A stretch of DNA of 23,335 bases from NCBI GenBank assembly GCA_964569315.1, contig CAZMUZ010000054.1:1-23335 (forward strand), read 5' to 3'. This DNA is from CADEFF01 sp964569315. GTDB lineage: Bacteria; Pseudomonadota; Alphaproteobacteria; Dongiales; Dongiaceae. The position numbers were made by a program, and so were the translations under genes. Positions 22,867 to 23,335 of this stretch are shown here, piece after piece. A model generated the notes under the pieces. It was not told the origin of the DNA. It did not search any database and worked only from the letters and a program-made list of their open reading frames with translations. The first letter of the stretch is position 1. Each line of letters opens with the position of its first letter.

Positions 22867-22895
22867 CCTCATCCTGAGCCCTGTCGAAGGATGAG
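22867..22895 (-). repeat. Repeat unit B2 (opposite orientation, 1-nt loop insertion)
   Basis: Same stem as B1 (CTCATCCT / AGGATGAG) with one extra C in the loop (GAGCCCTGTCGA). Confidence 0.88.
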
Positions 22896-22907
22896 CCTCC
22901 GCACAGA

Positions 22908-22936
22908 CCTCATGGTTCGACAGGCTCACCATGAGG
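22908..22936 (+). repeat. Repeat unit A3
   Basis: Identical to A1: stem CCTCATGGT / ACCATGAGG and loop TCGACAGGCTC. Last copy, 47 nt before the valS stop codon complement. Confidence 0.9.
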
Positions 22937-22983
22937 TTTCTGCAGCAGGGCCAGCGTTTCTGTCCGGGAGCCGGATCTCCGGC

Positions 22984-23335
22984 CTACAGCCCGGCGAGGC
23001 GGTCGAGGGCGGTCTTGAGCTGGCGCTGGGCCTGCCGGGATTCGGCGAGCCGTTCCTGCTGCTCCTCGATCACCTCGGGGGGCGCCTTGGCAACGAACTG
23101 CGGATTGCCGAGCTTCTTCTCGATCTTCGCGATCTCGTCGCCGGCCTTGCCCAGTTCCTTGCCGAGCCGGCCCTTCTCCTTGGCGACGTCGATGAGGCCC
23201 GCAACCGGCAGGGCGAACACGGCTTCCTCCAGCATCACCTGCACGGCACCTTTGGCGGGAGCGCCGCCCGCGATCTCGATGCGCTCGACCCGCGCCAGCC
23301 GCCGGACGATCTCGTCATAGGCCGCCAGCCGCGCC
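22984..23335 (-). CDS. valS: Valyl-tRNA synthetase, C-terminal end (5' part beyond window)
   Basis: The frame is open from the right window edge to TAG at 22986-22984, giving the last ~116 residues. They end with the ValRS C-terminal tail: YDEIVRRLARVERIEI, then VQVMLEEAVFALPVAGLIDVAKEK, followed by an antiparallel coiled coil (GRLGKELGKAGDEIAKIEKKLGNPQFVAKAPPEVIEEQQERL). The wording KLGNPQFVAKAPPEVIEEQ is highly specific for ValRS, where this arm contacts the tRNA. An internal GTG at 23244 is not the true start. It is convergent with the PLP/RidA pair across the repeat array. Confidence 0.95.
   Translation of the reverse strand, partial: ARLAAYDEIVRRLARVERIEIAGGAPAKGAVQVMLEEAVFALPVAGLIDVAKEKGRLGKELGKAGDEIAKIEKKLGNPQFVAKAPPEVIEEQQERLAESRQAQRQLKTALDRLAGL

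Larger units (their letters stand above)
22687..22936. repeat. Alternating palindromic repeat array (A1-B1-A2-B2-A3) in the ridA/valS gap
   Basis: The 310-nt gap between the convergent ridA-type gene and valS (22674-22983) holds no gene; most of it is five 28-29-nt hairpins in alternating orientation. The A-to-A period is 116 nt and then 105 nt, with a 12-nt spacer after each B and related 35-47-nt spacers after A, so the array looks like a composite unit duplicated about 2.3 times. It resembles REP/extragenic palindromes of Proteobacteria. Possible roles are 3'-end protection or transcription blocking between convergent genes. No transposase is present. Confidence 0.9.

Noticed and set aside
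22687..22936. CRISPR array.
   Set aside because: The repeats alternate in orientation, are hairpins with different stems, and the spacers are unequal and related to one another; no cas genes are seen.
22687..22936. Set of intrinsic terminators for ridA and valS.
   Set aside because: Stems are stable, but no T-run follows on either strand, so I list them as repeats and leave a termination role open.

Overview
The window looks like a high-GC chromosome segment from an alphaproteobacterium, most plausibly Rhodospirillales or a close relative. This rests on the gene order dgt-argS-SPOR-nagZ-M50 protease-scpA-scpB-tatABC-serS-surE-pcm-nlpD, on heavy G/C third-position bias (which creates very long antisense open frames), and on an ErpA-type A-type carrier beside dgt. 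I could not run a search, so the lineage is an inference.

Region 1 (1-14969) is one long, nearly continuous minus-strand housekeeping block. In transcription order it reads dgt, argS, a SPOR protein, nagZ, a site-2 protease, scpA, scpB, an ABC ATPase, tatA, tatB, tatC, serS, surE, pcm and a LysM/LytM lipoprotein. Gaps are mostly under 40 nt, several with stop/start overlaps. The block joins nucleotide sanitation, tRNA charging, cell-wall recycling and septal peptidoglycan control (NagZ, SPOR, NlpD-like), chromosome condensation (ScpAB), Tat export and repair/survival enzymes (SurE, Pcm). The ABC ATPase is the odd member: it has no permease or binding protein nearby and is set off by the two largest gaps in the block. 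A truncated plus-strand DUF815 ATPase gene at the left edge converges on the block.

Region 2 (14970-16893) runs on the plus strand: erpA-type Fe-S carrier, xthA-type exonuclease III and a VOC/glyoxalase-fold protein. A good sigma70-like promoter (TTGACA-16-TAGATT) precedes erpA in the divergent dgt/erpA gap.

Region 3 (16931-20929) runs on the minus strand: an exported protein of unknown function, ilvD (dihydroxy-acid dehydratase) and an M81/MlrC-type metallopeptidase.

Region 4 (21047-22673) runs on the plus strand: a class V PLP enzyme, which appears to lack the catalytic cysteine of true desulfurases, followed 43 nt later by a RidA-type deaminase. The pair probably works together. A 310-nt convergent gap follows and separates it from the C-terminal end of valS (minus strand, cut by the window edge). 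The gap holds five alternating palindromic repeats of one family.

I see no tRNA, rRNA, CRISPR, phage or transposase gene. Most of the window is ordinary core genome. The least explained signals are the covarying repeat array at 22687-22936, the orphan ABC ATPase with a dyad filling its predicted promoter spacer, and two genes that may be transcribed without a leader.
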